In this document: positions 25,124 through 37,637 of the stretch, piece after piece
How positions within the stretch are numbered: the first letter of the stretch is position 1
Layout: each line of letters begins with the position of its first letter
From: Hermodice carunculata
Taxonomy: Eukaryota > Annelida > Polychaeta > Eunicida > Amphinomidae
Assembly (NCBI GenBank): GCA_964020975.1
Contig: OZ026623.1
Span: 74,740,785-74,804,784 of the forward strand
Length of the DNA: 64,000 bases
Reading direction: 5' to 3'
The notes under the pieces: model-generated
What the model saw: the letters and a program-made list of their open reading frames with translations, nothing else
What the model was told of the DNA's origin: nothing
Database searches by the model: none
Translations under genes and position numbers: made by a program

Positions 25124-25236
25124 GGTACGACATCAATGATGTGTAGCCCGATACTTTCATTAGCATCCCAGCAAAACTAGGACGCTAATGAAAGTGAAGG
25201 GCTGCTCACCATTGATAAAGGAACAATTGAAAACGG
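25124..25236. repeat. Imperfect hairpin with arms of about 45 bp
   Basis: AGCCCGATACTTTCATTAGC (from 25146) faces GCTAATGAAAGTGAAGGGCT (ending at 25204) across a short loop of about 17 bases. Pairing extends outward through CATCAATG and its partner CATTGATA. The shape suggests the core of a small foldback element. Confidence 0.65.
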
Positions 25237-25589
25237 TAACGTCCGAAAACATCATGCTATTACTATTATGACAGTTAACACTTATAAAGTTCCAACATTT
25301 AGAAGCAGAAGAATAAAAACGAAGCACAGGTGGAGTAAATTTGATGTTTTATTTTGACATAATATGGGCCTATAGGGTTATATTGTTTGGCCACGAACTA
25401 TAACGCTGGTCATAACAGTTTCGAAAAACTGTGTGTGAAATAAAAAACTTAAAAATATTAACGTGTTTTTAATAACATTTCTGCACAGAAAATTAATGTA
25501 ACCCCCTTCTAGAAAAAGACCTATTCTCATAGGTAATGGGGTCAAGTCCCATTTGTCAGCCCATCTACTTTTTGAGTATCTGAAAGTTA

Positions 25590-26117
25590 ATGGTACAATT
25601 TTGAAAATTCGCATGGGTCATGATACGCTGTGTGATGCACCTATTATCATGGTTGTCATTCATGGTAGCAATGTCCGTTGTCGGTAGGCTGCTTGATGGA
25701 ATGTTAACATTATACACTGTCCCTTGTGGTGCATTTGCTGTCAGTGTAATTATTCCATTGTCACCGATCCAAACTTCAACCACAGAAGACTGTTTCTCAA
25801 ACGATGCTGTGGACCTAATAAGTTATTGCTCGCTACCTTCCCGTTCCAAACTGTTCGCCTCCTCCAAGAAATCAATGCTAGGCCTTAGAACAGTCAGTTC
25901 ATCAATGCTTGGGCAGGGTATGCCTAAGTCCTCAGAACTCGAGTGCCTTGGGAATGGGGCAGGGGAGGAACCGGCTTCTTTAGAATGTTAGAACCGTCTC
26001 GCATCTCAGCGTTTGACGAGTCCTCAATATAATGGAAAAGTCTCGAGGTGTTTTTTGCTTTGCTACGGTGATGATGCTTTGGGGAAAACCCCAGCATGAA
26101 AGAAGGTTGTAATTATG
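25590..26117 (-). pseudogene. Unrecognised minus-strand coding relic, Ser/Pro/acidic
   Basis: Reading the minus strand from 26117 gives SFMLGFSPKHHHRSKAKNTS and then LFHYIEDSSNAEMRDGSN. After a frame change near 25985 it continues EAGSSPAPFPRHSSSEDLG, SIDELTVLRPSIDFLEEAN, an in-frame TAA near 25828, and EVWIGDNGIITLTANAPQG followed by TVYNVNIPSSSLPTTD. The acidic, serine- and proline-rich composition and the long frame with few stops look like a true former coding segment, for example a cytoplasmic tail. I do not recognise the family. No clear splice sites were identified. Confidence 0.4.
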
Positions 26118-28640
26118 GAGGCATGTACACTGCGACACGTATAAAACATACGACAGTCCTACTTTCTTATAGTTGCGCTGCATCATGGGGCACAGTGTGT
26201 GCTTTCCCAAAGGTTCCTTTTTTTAACCAATTATCATACATGCGTTGGTTTGCGTCATCCACGTATTTGTGTTTATGCCCACCTTTTTGGTGACTTCTGT
26301 AGTACCCATTTCAATGTATGCATGGCCTTCAGAGTTTCGCCTAATGACAAAGAGGCTTTTTTTCATGCGTGCTTACCCATCTCTGCCTTTGCTTCCGAAA
26401 TAAAAACACAAGTAAAACCAATAGGCCTCTATCAGTACCCCTGGGGTGGAATACCACCCACTAAATTAACTGTTGAGCTTTATGTCTCGCTCTGCGTATC
26501 AGGGTTTATGTTGCAGCTTTTTGGTGCCTGTTTTGAGGTAGAGCTTGTAGGGCACAGTAAACATGTTAGTTGCTGAGGTGAATTCCCTATATTTTATGAT
26601 ACTGTAGTTGTCTATTATATGGCACAGATATTATGTTGTGGTGAATAGATGCTCACAGACAGGTGAAAGTGCTCAGCGTAAGGGTACCACTTTATTTTAT
26701 GGGCTTGAAATCTGGATAGAACTTTTGAAGCACGTCGGTGGGGTTTTTAGGCTGTTACTGCGTAAAAGTCAAGACTTAGTTTGGTTTTTTAGCCAATTTT
26801 TGAATCGCCGCATTCCATTTTCCGTGGTAGATAATATTCTAAAGAAAGTCCGCTTTTTTATAATAATAATTTGTAACTAATTTCGGACAGCTATGACTTG
26901 AGTCATGTGTTGAAACTATCATTGTTTTGCAACCATTTGCACTAATGATTTCTCCCTAGTTTTGCACGAGAAAAAGGGCCAGTGAAATTAGAAATAACTC
27001 GTGCTATGACTAAAAATACTTTATGGAAGTATTTGTAATCTGCAATAGCAGGTATCAAATCCTGGGGTTTACCCTTTGCTGTGGAAAATGCAGAACTAAA
27101 ATATGCACCTTGTATATAGAAAAGCCTTCCTTGCAATATTAATGTAGCAATGCTGTGTGTATGCAAATTTTAATCCTTAACTACTGAATGCTTATTTGAT
27201 TATGGAAAATATCAGGTCCCAAACGTTTTAAAAACAAAATAAAGAAAACTGTGTCTTGGTTTGTAACTTTTTGGTTACAGTTGTGTCTTGGGTAAAACAC
27301 CCGAATGGTACGTCGATAAAATAGGTGGTCTGTCAGTGAACTTTGAGAACTCCTAAATGATTGATTTGCATTAACCAGCTGGTTGCTGTTGCTGAGCTAA
27401 AATTATATGTAAATTTCATCACTATACAATAATGCAGAATTGCCGTGAAAAAACGGGCGGCGCACAAAAGAGTAATATTAATTTTCATGATCGTCAATTT
27501 GCAATACGATATGGGACATCACAACTTTTGCCTGCTTGGTGTAGTTCTGTGTGCAGGATTGGAGCAGTTACCTTCTATTCTTACTCTCCACTCTTTGTCT
27601 CAAGTGGCGTGATGTCCTATATTAAAGTGTTGTGGGCTGCCAAAATTGCCTTTTTGTTTCAGGTTAGACTCAAACTTGAACAGGAGGTCTAGCTTTGTTT
27701 AAAAATGTAATTTGGAGCAACTTTCTTCACACAAAGAGAGTGGCAGTTCATTAATATTCCACTCCAAGTTATGGCACAATATAAGGTGCTGATTAGTCTA
27801 AGAGCCCTTGCATTGATTGCATTCATCCTTTAGCACAACAGCTCACTGGTATCATTTTTCGATACTTGATGAGTATATCAATATGGTGAGCTGAACCATA
27901 ATACATGTCCACAATCCGTCTTCAAACATGGTCGTGGTGTATCTTGGCTAAGTATCTGCTGATTTTGTTCTAATACTCGTGTCCACATACTCGTGTTGTT
28001 GATTTTTGGGGGAATTTTAATTAAATTCAAATTTCATGTGTGGCAAATAATGCTTTTCCTACACCCCAAAGCTAAAGAGTTTGAAATTGCATATAAATTC
28101 TTCTGGATAATCGTAGACCCTACTTGTACACTTGGTGGCGCTGCTATTATGTTCTACTTCTACCTCACCTTAGACAGGTCTCTATTGAGGTTTTGAAAAT
28201 ATATTTTCATAGTTCATCTGAGCAGAGCTTGTGGCTTTAATACCTTAATTAATGAATTTTTGGATACAATGTCAGGTTTTGTTTTCTTTATAACTTCGTG
28301 GTTTTCGAAGTGTGTATATTTTGTAAGTTAGAGCTTCTCTCAAACCACATGTTGTATTCTCTTTCAATTGGGAAGAATGTACCAGAACTGAATCTGCACT
28401 AAACGCGTGCATCACTGACATCATCATAAATTGCAGATATCTCTTCGACAAATCTTTTAAGTCTGCAAATCATGTAATGATGCATAGTAATTTATGTTGA
28501 CATTGGTTGCATTGGAATAACGGTATACACCCTAAACAGAGTTTATTGATGCGTGGGACGTCCCTTTAATAGAATCGTTGTACAAGTAGGTCATTAAGTT
28601 GAGTATCGGGAGTACTCACATCCTTATTGTACAAGATACC
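26118..28640. other. No gene recognised
   Basis: It has AT-rich sequence with small ORFs of unconvincing composition. The ORF at 27993-28196 has hydrophobic stretches that vaguely recall a membrane protein, but nothing supports a gene. Confidence 0.45.
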
Positions 28641-28649
28641 TCTTACAGG

Positions 28650-28850
28650 TTATTGCCTGTCACAAGTCAGGAGTGAAATTTATTTCTTCACTTTGGTATT
28701 TGAAAGCTGAATGTTGATGTTTAGCAAATTCTTGAATCTCTGCCTTTTGCTGTATTTAACTTTGTTCTCATTGGTGGTGGGATGGAATTTATGAATATGC
28801 AAAATGTTTTTTTTTTTTTTCTGAACGGTGTGACTAAAATTGCGGAATGC
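28650..28850 (+). repeat. Dispersed repeat family R, copy 1
   Basis: GCCTGTCACAAGTCAGGAGTG, CTGAATGTTGATGTTTAGC and GGAATTTATGAATATG recur in the same order and spacing at 59670-59830 (plus) and 41700-41885 (minus). It is non-coding and about 180 bp, with a poly-T run near its right end (28805-28821). Confidence 0.65.
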
Positions 28851-30680
28851 AAGTGAGACTGTAGAAGGACAGTTCAGTGATACGTTTTGATTTTATATGT
28901 CGAAGGGCAAAGACTTTTTTGGGAACTATGATTGTGGCTTTTAGGATTTGCGTGGTTTCTGAAACTAAACCATAGTTGTGGGGCATTTAAAAAAATCGTT
29001 GGGTTTGCTGTTAATATTCTTTCCCCATGGTTGTGCAAGTCTGCGGAATATACCTTATCACCTTAAACCATGGAAGCGTAATTTTTTCTCATCAATTCAT
29101 AAACAAGAGCCCCTTTCTCCATAGTGCCTAAATTATAATAATGGGTCGCCAGGGGACTGCATTGCCGAAGTCACATTGGACATTGCAGCAGGATCATTCC
29201 TGGAAATGATGTATGCAATATTTTTTTATGCAGCCATGATCCTGTCTAATATTGCAGCTGTTTAACCCCTTAGCATGCATGAACTGTGGGATACAACGTC
29301 CTTCGCTGCGATGTCCTACAAGTTGATTTAAAGTTAAATTGCACCCAAATATATTAGGAATTTACAATTACTTGTGCTCAATGTGAGAAAATAAATGTAC
29401 AAAAAGCTCCAGCAATTTTTATAGTTTCCGAAAGTTTCCTGCAACCAATGAACAAGGTCGATCATTTTGTGAGTTTAAAGATGCAGTCAATGCATTTGTA
29501 ATATTTCTGAAACAGTATTCCATCCAGTGGAATTAATATATGAATAGCAGCTTGTGTATTAGTTTTTTTTTTGAAAAAGGCTATAATGTAAAAATGATGT
29601 AAAAGTTGCACGTTTACTGTGCAAGGTACAATGGCATAGTGATAGAATTGATAATCGTTTGCGGGCCTCCAGCAAGAAATAAATTAAAAAAAAAAAATCA
29701 ATGAATTTGAGGAGACGCTGGGCGACTTAGGGTAGTAGAGGCAGGTTTCAGTCACATCACCTATTCCGTAACCGTGCTGCACACCCATCACATCATTCGA
29801 TATTTTGGTTTCGTACTGGGTTTGCCAGGAGGATTCCACTCACGGGTAAGGTTGTTTAGAGCAAGCAGCTCCACTTATTTTGGTGCCATTTTACCATTTT
29901 TTCTTCTCTTTTTATTTCTGTGTGTCACCTCAAAGGTTTTTCAACCAGGTTGTAAGGACCAAAAAACAAAAAGGGTCCAAATTAGCAGTAATTCATGTTA
30001 CCCATCAAAAGCAGACACCAGTTGGATCAGTGGAATTCCAGAACTTCGTTTCAATGTGTCACATAACCAGAAAGTGCCAAATATAGAGAAGGGCGTCTCT
30101 TAATTCTGTCTTTTTTTGACTGCTGGAGGCCGTTTTGGTTCACTTTGAATTTACAGCACTATAAACATATCCGGGTGATGTGTAATGGAGACAGTGATGT
30201 TGAGTAGTGTCTAAGAAAGACATTTCCCATTACATAAACAAAAGTTAATTCTCGAATGCGAGGTACCAGAGAGCAAATATGATACGGCCATCATTCATTT
30301 CAAACATGGCTGATGTGCTCCGTGAACAATTCCAGCATGTAAATTTCATGCTGATCACCTCTCAAAATAATCCATTGTTACACTCTCAGGTAGGACCATA
30401 CCAGATGCTCAACGTGGTATATTAAGTTGTTGCTCTTTAAAATATGTATCAATGTCATCATTAATTCTGTAGTGTAAAATTTGTATTTATTGTGTGTCAT
30501 CGTAATGTACAGATAAGAAGGTATACGTATTTTTCCTTTTCGTTTGCCAAAATGACGCAATGCTCAACACGTTAACACCAAATAAATATTCGTAAGAGTA
30601 ACCAAATTAAATACGAGGCCTGTTCCTTACATAATCACCTGGAATGTTAGCCAGAAATTAACTATTCTGATAATACTTGG
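28851..30680. other. No gene recognised
   Basis: Small ORFs only; the 29774-30103 frame is open by chance as far as I can tell. No repeats that I can match elsewhere in the window. Confidence 0.45.
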
Positions 30681-30684
30681 CTAT

Positions 30685-30842
30685 GTCCTGTATGTCCTTT
30701 CGGTCTATTTTCGTACAATAATATGTATGTCCATGACGTATTTCTGAATTGTTTGGCTCATGTGTCCTGTATGTCCTTTCGGTCTATTTTCGTAGAATAA
30801 TATGTATGTCCATGACGAATTTCTGAATTGTTTGGCTCAAAC
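30685..30842. repeat. Recent tandem duplication, unit 79 bp (two copies)
   Basis: GTCCTGTATGTCCTTTCGG starts at 30685 and again at 30764. The two units differ at only a few positions (for example TACAATA/TAGAATA and ACGTATT/ACGAATT), so the duplication is young. Confidence 0.9.
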
Positions 30843-32308
30843 GTGGATCATAACCCCAGAATTGATTTTACTACCCACAATGAGAAAGTTTTCATTTCTT
30901 GAGAATTTAACGACAAATTTTCAAATTAATCTATATCTGAATGTAATGCAGAGTTCATTTTTATTTAAAAGGTCATATGTTTTCATATTATTTGTGTGAC
31001 AGCCAATATAAAATAGATGATACCTGTCATGAAATAATAAAAACAATAAATACAATTGTAATTTGTGTATTACCATATGAATATACGTAGTCTTCCAGCA
31101 CATTTTGAAGAAATTGTGTCATATTTAGATATTTTGAAACATGAGTTTAAAGTAATCGGTTTCACAGAATATTGCTTGAATGGGTTATATCATGATACAT
31201 ACAGTCTTCTTTCTTATAAGCACATCAATCAGTTTTCACACAGAGCACACTGGTAGAGATCTATCCTTGTTTTCCCACAAACACCCACCTACAGTTTCCA
31301 GTAAGAAATGATTTAAGCATTTTCAATGATATCATGGAATAATCATTTGCTGAGATTATACCCGAGACAAATAATGCAAAGGGTAATTATTATTGTAGGT
31401 CTTTTGTATAAATCCCCTGCCCCTGTACAAATATGAATGAATTGAAAGAAAAATTATCAAAATTACGGAAAACTATAAATAGTGTTATCAGACAAAATCA
31501 AACTACTTTGATTAGTAACAGATTCAAACGTATTAGTAATATACTGACCGACCAGGAGGATATGGCTATTTTTTTTCAATCGTTTTTCCTAAATGTCAGA
31601 CCTAATTTAGATTATAGAAGTCATGATACCTGCAGAGAATCATCATTTTTATAGAAAGGACAATATTAAAATTCGTTTTTCACCAAGTGGTCGAAGACGA
31701 TGTATATATTATTATAAAATCGATGTATGAATCATCCACAGGTTGAGATGCAACCAACGCTAAAGTGGTCCAATGTGTGTGTGTGTGTGATGGTATACTT
31801 CACCCTTTGACATTTATTGTACATTGTTCACCGCAGACTGATATTCTAGGAGAAGTTGTTAGATAAGCAAACATGATTCCATTGTATAAAAAGGTGACCC
31901 TGATTTATTGACCAATTAACAGCAACTTTCTATTTGGTCGTTTTCCTGGAAAATATTTGAAAAGACTGCTCATATGCAACTTATAAATTACCTCAAAGTA
32001 AATCTAATATTGTATGGTTTTGAACTTGTTTTGGAAGGGGTTCAATGCCGGAATGACAGTTAGTTATCTTGTTAATGGAATGACAGAAGGCTTGGACAAT
32101 CAGGATCGTGCAGTCAGTATTTTTAGTGGAACCCTCAAAAGTTTCTAGCACAGCAAACCATAATTTTGTTTTAAAGATTATATCATTATGGAATATGAAG
32201 AGAACTGCAAAATTTATTCTAAAGTTACATAACTAATAACCAGCAATATGTGTGTTTCAGCAATGTAGCAACGTTATGTATCCCCGTGCAACCTGGGGAC
32301 ATATTGTG

Positions 32309-32490
32309 TCTTCTTCTTCTTCTTCTTCTTCTTCTTCTTCTTCTTCTTCTTCTTCTTCTTCTTCTTCTTCTTCTTCTTCTTCTTCTTCTTCTTCTTCTTC
32401 TTCTTCTTCTTCTTCTTCTTCTTCTTCTTCTTCTTCTCCTTCTCCTTCCCCTTCTTCTTCTTCTTCTAGTTCCTCTTCTTCTTCTTCTTC
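32309..32490. repeat. (CTT)n microsatellite
   Basis: About 125 bases of pure TTC followed by variants (CTCCTT, TAGTTCC). The long leucine, serine, arginine and glutamate ORFs over it are products of the repeat. It interrupts the LINE relic. Confidence 0.97.
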
Positions 32491-32529
32491 TTGTTGACCA
32501 CATTGTTGCGTGCGTTGCAGACGCAATAA

Positions 32530-32960
32530 CTCAAGAAATATTTAACTTGGGAAGTTGAATTTCTTGTGAATATGTTCCTATGTACAAGCTTGCTTGGGAT
32601 TGCAGATGGCTGACCTTGACATATTATTCAAGATCACATGGGCATGTCATGTAAAATTGACGCAGACACAACAACTCTGCAAGGGTTCAACTTAGGAGGT
32701 TGAAATTTTCCATGATTATGTACCATAATATCAACTAGGTTGGGATTGTAGATGGGTGACCTTGACCCATTTTCAAGGTCACATTGCCATTTTTTAAAAA
32801 CCATTGCAGATGCATTCGAGAAAGATTAAAGAGGTTGAAATTTTGGATGATAATGTTTCTATGGAAGACTTTTGTAAGGCCTTGCTTGTAACTGCAGATG
32901 TATGACCTTGACCTATTTTTCAAAGTCACATGGGCATTTCGTCAAAAATTAACGTTTTGA
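32530..32960. repeat. Satellite, period 146 bp, three units, with paired AGGTCA-type sites
   Basis: TGACCTTGAC begins at 32611, 32757 and 32903, exactly 146 bases apart. Each unit follows with an inverted partner, TTCAAGATCACA, TTCAAGGTCACA and TTCAAAGTCACA, about 20 bases downstream. TCAAGGTCA is the textbook monomer site for NR5A/ERR nuclear receptors, so each unit carries an inverted pair or its decayed form. Whether any is bound is unknown. Confidence 0.8.
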
Positions 32961-33900
32961 AATGTTAATAAAGATTGTACCTTCACCATATCTGTAGATC
33001 ATTGGAATCGGTAAGCCTATAAAAAAAAGGGTGACAATAATAAAACCCACGGGGCGAAATTTGATTATCGGTCGGAAAATCAGCCTGTTCTAGTTTACTT
33101 TGATACTAGTTTGTTATATTCTGAAAGTGATCTAGATGTTTTACAGGCTGACATTAATTCATCCATGTTACATGTCAGAGAATAGTTTAGGTCAAACAAA
33201 TTGCCCCTTAATCTTTATCTAGGTCAGACAAAGTTTAAGTTAGTTGCTACCAAACATCGACTAAAAAGACAAACGTTGTTTGTCAATTAAAGCTGATTAT
33301 GTATATTTGGAACGTATTTCACATTGATATTTTTGTTTTGTTTTGGTATTTGGGTAGACTTTGATAGAATTGGAAGTACCATATATTACATTTATCAAGT
33401 AAATTAAGTAAATAGTTGTAATTTTTAAGAAACTTACTTGGAAATTTGGAATATCCTGGCTAAGTTATACTTTTCTATATCCACACCTCACATATTGCAA
33501 TATTGTTTGTGAGGTCATCTATAGTGCAAATTTAAACAGGAATATTGCAATTCAGGAGAAAGTTGTTCGTATTTTTGCCATTCCACATTTTATGCCCCTT
33601 CATATCCCATTTTTAGAAAATAAAAAAATGTTACAATTTGAACAGATTAATTTGCACCTTGCTGCTACATGTTTATAAAAATTATCAATCACACCTCGCC
33701 TGATATTTTGTATCATTTATTAAATTTGGTTTCATATATTTATTCCTGCCCAACCAAACATTCTAACAGTGTGTACATTCTCAAATTTCAAACAACACTG
33801 CGTTAGGCTTTAGTAGAATTCATGTCCTATCACAGCCAATACGAATCCACAGTCATTAAAAAAACCGGTCTTGTTTATATGCCTTTATAGGTATCCGAAG

Positions 33901-34427
33901 GTGCTTTTAGCGAACAACATTTTTCCTTCCATTTTCATTATATAATAATTATACAATAATTTGTTAGGATTATATTGTATCTGCCGTCTGATGTGATTTA
34001 TGCGCGTCCTAATATGCCAACTACCTGTGTGGGGCGACCACATGCTATAAAAGAGTTTCTTTCTTCAATACTATTGTGTCATACATATACGTCTATACTA
34101 TATCTGAAGAAACTGAATTGATCTTTTTAAGAAATTTTATTCATATTGCAATTGAAAGAGGTACTTTTACATTTCATGTATAACAAATAACGCACTTACT
34201 ACAGGAGAAAAATAACTTAAAATTACAAACAGAATGTCTGTTGAAAGTCCCCAAGTGCATTTAGTGTACATAAAATCGTGTGAAACGATTTGCATATAAG
34301 CTTGGCAGTATTGCTGCTGACTGTTGATTAACTGGTTAAACATTTTTTTAGGCCGAAAGTAAATTTCCTATGTCAGTAGGGTAGTAACTTCAGATAATAC
34401 TTTCCCGCCTTCACTTCCAATTTTATA
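33901..34427. other. AT-rich stretch, likely intron end
   Basis: No coding content seen. It ends in CTTCCAATTTTATAG, a usable 3' splice site for the block that follows. Confidence 0.4.
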
Positions 34428-37400
34428 GCAGAGAGTGTGCGAGGGAGCCGACCACATGTTACGTAACATACCGTTAACACACCTACATGAATGGAATGCT
34501 ACGATCGGGAGTGTTATTTCCACGTATCTGGTGCACTATTATCTGTTTTTGATCCCTATAACACCCAGCATTATCAATGTAGGATTGTATCAAACAAAAT
34601 GCATATGGCATCACAGAGAAGTTTTCCCTGCAATAGATATACAAGAAAAGGACCCACTTTTAACTGGAAGTGAGTCCAGCTATTTAATAACGTCTCTATT
34701 TGGAAATGTTACAGTGCAATCTAAAGTAGCTATGAATATACATATTCGCATTTGTACCGTCAGCTCATTTCAGATAAATATTACACTCAAATGGATAAGT
34801 TTGTATTCCATTTATCATAAAGGCATTACTAGATTTGTCATCAGGGACGGATGTCTGCAGAGTAGTCCTTATATATATGACAATTTTGGAACGCATGATA
34901 ACATTATACTCATATCTAGTAGAAATAGGTTGTGTTTAACATTACTGCAACCAATACCAAGGGTGCGACAATTTATAGATGTCTACTATGATCCAGTTAT
35001 ATTTTGGTTTGAAACTGTCTGTGATGTTTCCAATAACAGAATAAATATGAACTATATAACGAGTACATGGCTGTATCTGAAGAATATATCCATTAACTGC
35101 CTGTATTCACATTTTATATACAGGTCGCCAACAGGATTTTTGTATGACATTTTATCGTGTTTAAAAAAATTATCATCACTTTGTTTCAGCAGACCAAAAT
35201 TGTGGCAAACGTCTTACATTGCTATGAAAAATTGTAAAACATCAAATATTTTGAGGGGGATTGTGTGGCAAAATAACTTTGGACAGTATCATTCTGTTCC
35301 TATGCTCAGCATTTTGTAGGAAATTAAATTCTAAAGGTCAGCATGCTTTCTTAAGCTTATGATTACCACAGTTTAGATTTATCATGATTGCTTCGATGAA
35401 ACAAAAGGTTCGAGTAAATTTTTTTTTGTTTGATCTTCCTTATGTTAGAAATTGTCGACTTATGTATGTGGATGTTGTGGACGCAGGGTGTAACCGTAGG
35501 CCCAGCTCAGGCTGTTACTGTGGACGGAGGCCTATTAAAGAAATAACATCTCTAACTCGGCGTGTCATGGTTTCCTTCACTCAGTTATGGTTCTCCAATA
35601 TCTCATTTGTCTTCAGGTATACATATTATTTTATTGGATTCCACGCGGCATCTATGGCAGAAAAGCACATAAATATCCATAACAATGCCATACTTATATC
35701 ACTTCCCATGAAACATAATCTTTCTCTGCGATTGCAAGACAGAGAGGCACGATTTAATGTTATTTATTGTTGGCAAAAGAGGGCTTTGGATAGGCATATG
35801 GTAAATGTAGTTGTACAAGGGCATATGATGGTGAACAGTCCAGGTAGGATTGTAATAGGTGATGGACCAATTCCATGTGTTCATTTGCGAACCATTATAA
35901 ATTTTCAATTTAAACAAAAGGTGCAACATACTATTTCCAGAATAGTGCTTTCTTTGGGACATATTGTACAAATAAGCACCTGTTGTACTTTATTGTCAGG
36001 TGAAGGTAGTCTTCGTATGCGTCTGAGGGATGTAGCGCTTATTACGGCAGTCTCACGAATAAGACTAAATAGGTCTATAAGACATATTTACCTTGATATG
36101 CAATATTCCCATTTTGGAAAAAATAACAACATACCATTTACATTGACAAATGTTGTTGTTCATGCTCCCAACCTTCACTCTGTTAAAGTCTCAATTCTAA
36201 GTTTTACATGGACAGGACCAAACATTGCAGACTGCAGTTTTGGTGGTGTCGTTGTAATGGATTTGTCTGCGCTAAATAGGGCTTACCATCACGGATTGAG
36301 CATTAATGTAGCTCTTTCAGAAACTTGCCACATATTGATCAAAACAAGTACTTGCCTCTGTTATCAAATGGCACATCTCTGATGGTTGTCATTTACTCCA
36401 TGAGTCCAGATTCTCAACTTCACTTCAATGTGTCAGCACAAATGTCAGATTGCGTTGCTGTTCCAAGTGTTTGTTTGGTTCAGCCACAAATTGTTCATTT
36501 GAAATCACACATCAGAGACATCAATGGTCCTTTTTTGAAAGGGATTCACATTTTGATCTTGGGACACAAATGTTTGGTTATATTTCACTATTTGAAGCTT
36601 ATGCCAGTCTCATGCTCTATATATGTATCTTCTAAACATGCAGAGAAATACGGCATGCAGCTATACACAAACCATAAAAATCATTTTGACCCAAGCTATG
36701 ACCTAAATGTTTGTCAGACAATCATGTATGCAAATTACTTAACTATCATCGGTTCGTTTTTCATTCCTTTGAGTAGACTGGGTCCTTTATTTTTCTTCAC
36801 ACGCGAAATACCTTTTCTATAGTTAAACCATCGCCCGTACTATGTGACCATAATACATTAAGATTTGCCTTGGTAGTGAAATTTACCATGTCTTGTCCAT
36901 ATTTTCTTGTTAATAAGTTGCTGATGCACTCACGTTTGAGCCTTTTGTCCTGTGCATTTATAGCGATAAGCCCTGTGTCAGAAACACTTTGTATGGTCAT
37001 AAAACAAAAGACAGAGCACAATGTTTATGTGACTTGGAACTCATATGATCTTAAAATAGAACATGACACAAATGAAGCGTGCAATCTTCCATATAGCCTT
37101 AATATATATGAAGAACCTATACGCTATCCTCCTACATTCTTTAGACTTCTAGATATAAGACCCACTTTATATTGGCCTCTCATCAAAAAAAAAAGTTTCA
37201 CATGCTATTTTGATTTCTATTTTGACTTTATCGGCAAGGTGAATGAAAGTATTTTAAATCTAAAAATCAAACAATTTAATGCCATTCCACGCCCTGTCAC
37301 ATGTAAGCTGAATATTAAAATAAAATCGCGGAATGTGGTCCACAGAAGCAGACAGGCTGTAAGCCTTATTGATAAGGACACGTCTGACAGCTACCTGGTC

Positions 37401-37637
37401 AGATACTTTACTTTCAAAAACAACACACGATCATCTAACGGATATAATTGGAATTCCGCAAATAGAGTTTGTATCAGTTACCAGTCAACATTGGTTATGA
37501 CTAACAGTTATTTAATCCTAAAGATGTGTCATTTGGCATCAGTTTATTATCCATTACACAATTGGAAATATATTCACTTTGAACCTTTAATGTTGATGTC
37601 TGGTACATTTATTTTTATTGGCCTTCAACGGATGCCG
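34428..37637 (+). pseudogene. Large exon-like block of secreted CUB-like modules, frame-interrupted
   Basis: A 3.2-kb block with long open stretches: 34428-35319, 35384-36350, 36325-36822 and 36783-37637, in changing frames, so about three breaks. The acceptor is AATTTTATAG and the donor CCG|GTAAGT at 37638, a consensus match. The protein is Cys-poor, beta-rich and N-glycosylation-rich. Module marks include GCYCGRRPIKEITS then MVSFTQLWFSN (CUB YCG start) near 35500-35610; GPNIADCSFGGVVV near 36212-36255; and LLSNGTSLMVVIYSMSPDSQ ending MSDC near 36356-36450, the last strand of a CUB. Such modules bind ligands outside cells. It precedes, on the same strand, a GRL101-like receptor body whose relatives carry similar N-terminal modules, so it may be its ectodomain. 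Phases to 46006 are not clean. A decayed neighbour gene is the alternative. Confidence 0.5.

Larger units (their letters stand above)
31040..33900 (+). mobile_element. Broken LINE, Jockey/CR1-like non-LTR retrotransposon
   Basis: The relic reads in family order on the plus strand. An endonuclease start lies at 31077-31190 (MNIRSLPAHFEEIVSYLDIL, then VIGFTEYCLNG). The middle part at 31433-31650 has SNRFKRISNILTDQEDMA. The RT start near 31850-32010 resembles xPLYKKGD and EK...INYLKVNLIL. The catalytic box near 33090-33200 reads YFDTSLLYSESDLDVL, with YF-D in place of the usual YADD/FADD. The end of the RT and the C-terminal region lie at about 33440-33850. Stops and shifts are numerous throughout. 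The RT is split by the (CTT)n tract and satellite at 32309-32960. An old 5'-truncated copy. Confidence 0.65.

Noticed and set aside
25620-25991. 123-codon plus-strand ORF
   Set aside because: The minus strand over the same span has the more protein-like reading, so this is taken as its shadow.
27993-28196. Hydrophobic 67-codon ORF resembling the end of a membrane receptor
   Set aside because: No flanking helices or conserved motifs.
32225-32558. Poly-Leu, poly-Ser, poly-Arg and poly-Glu ORFs
   Set aside because: Products of the (CTT)n microsatellite on both strands; no flanking coding sequence beyond the LINE relic.
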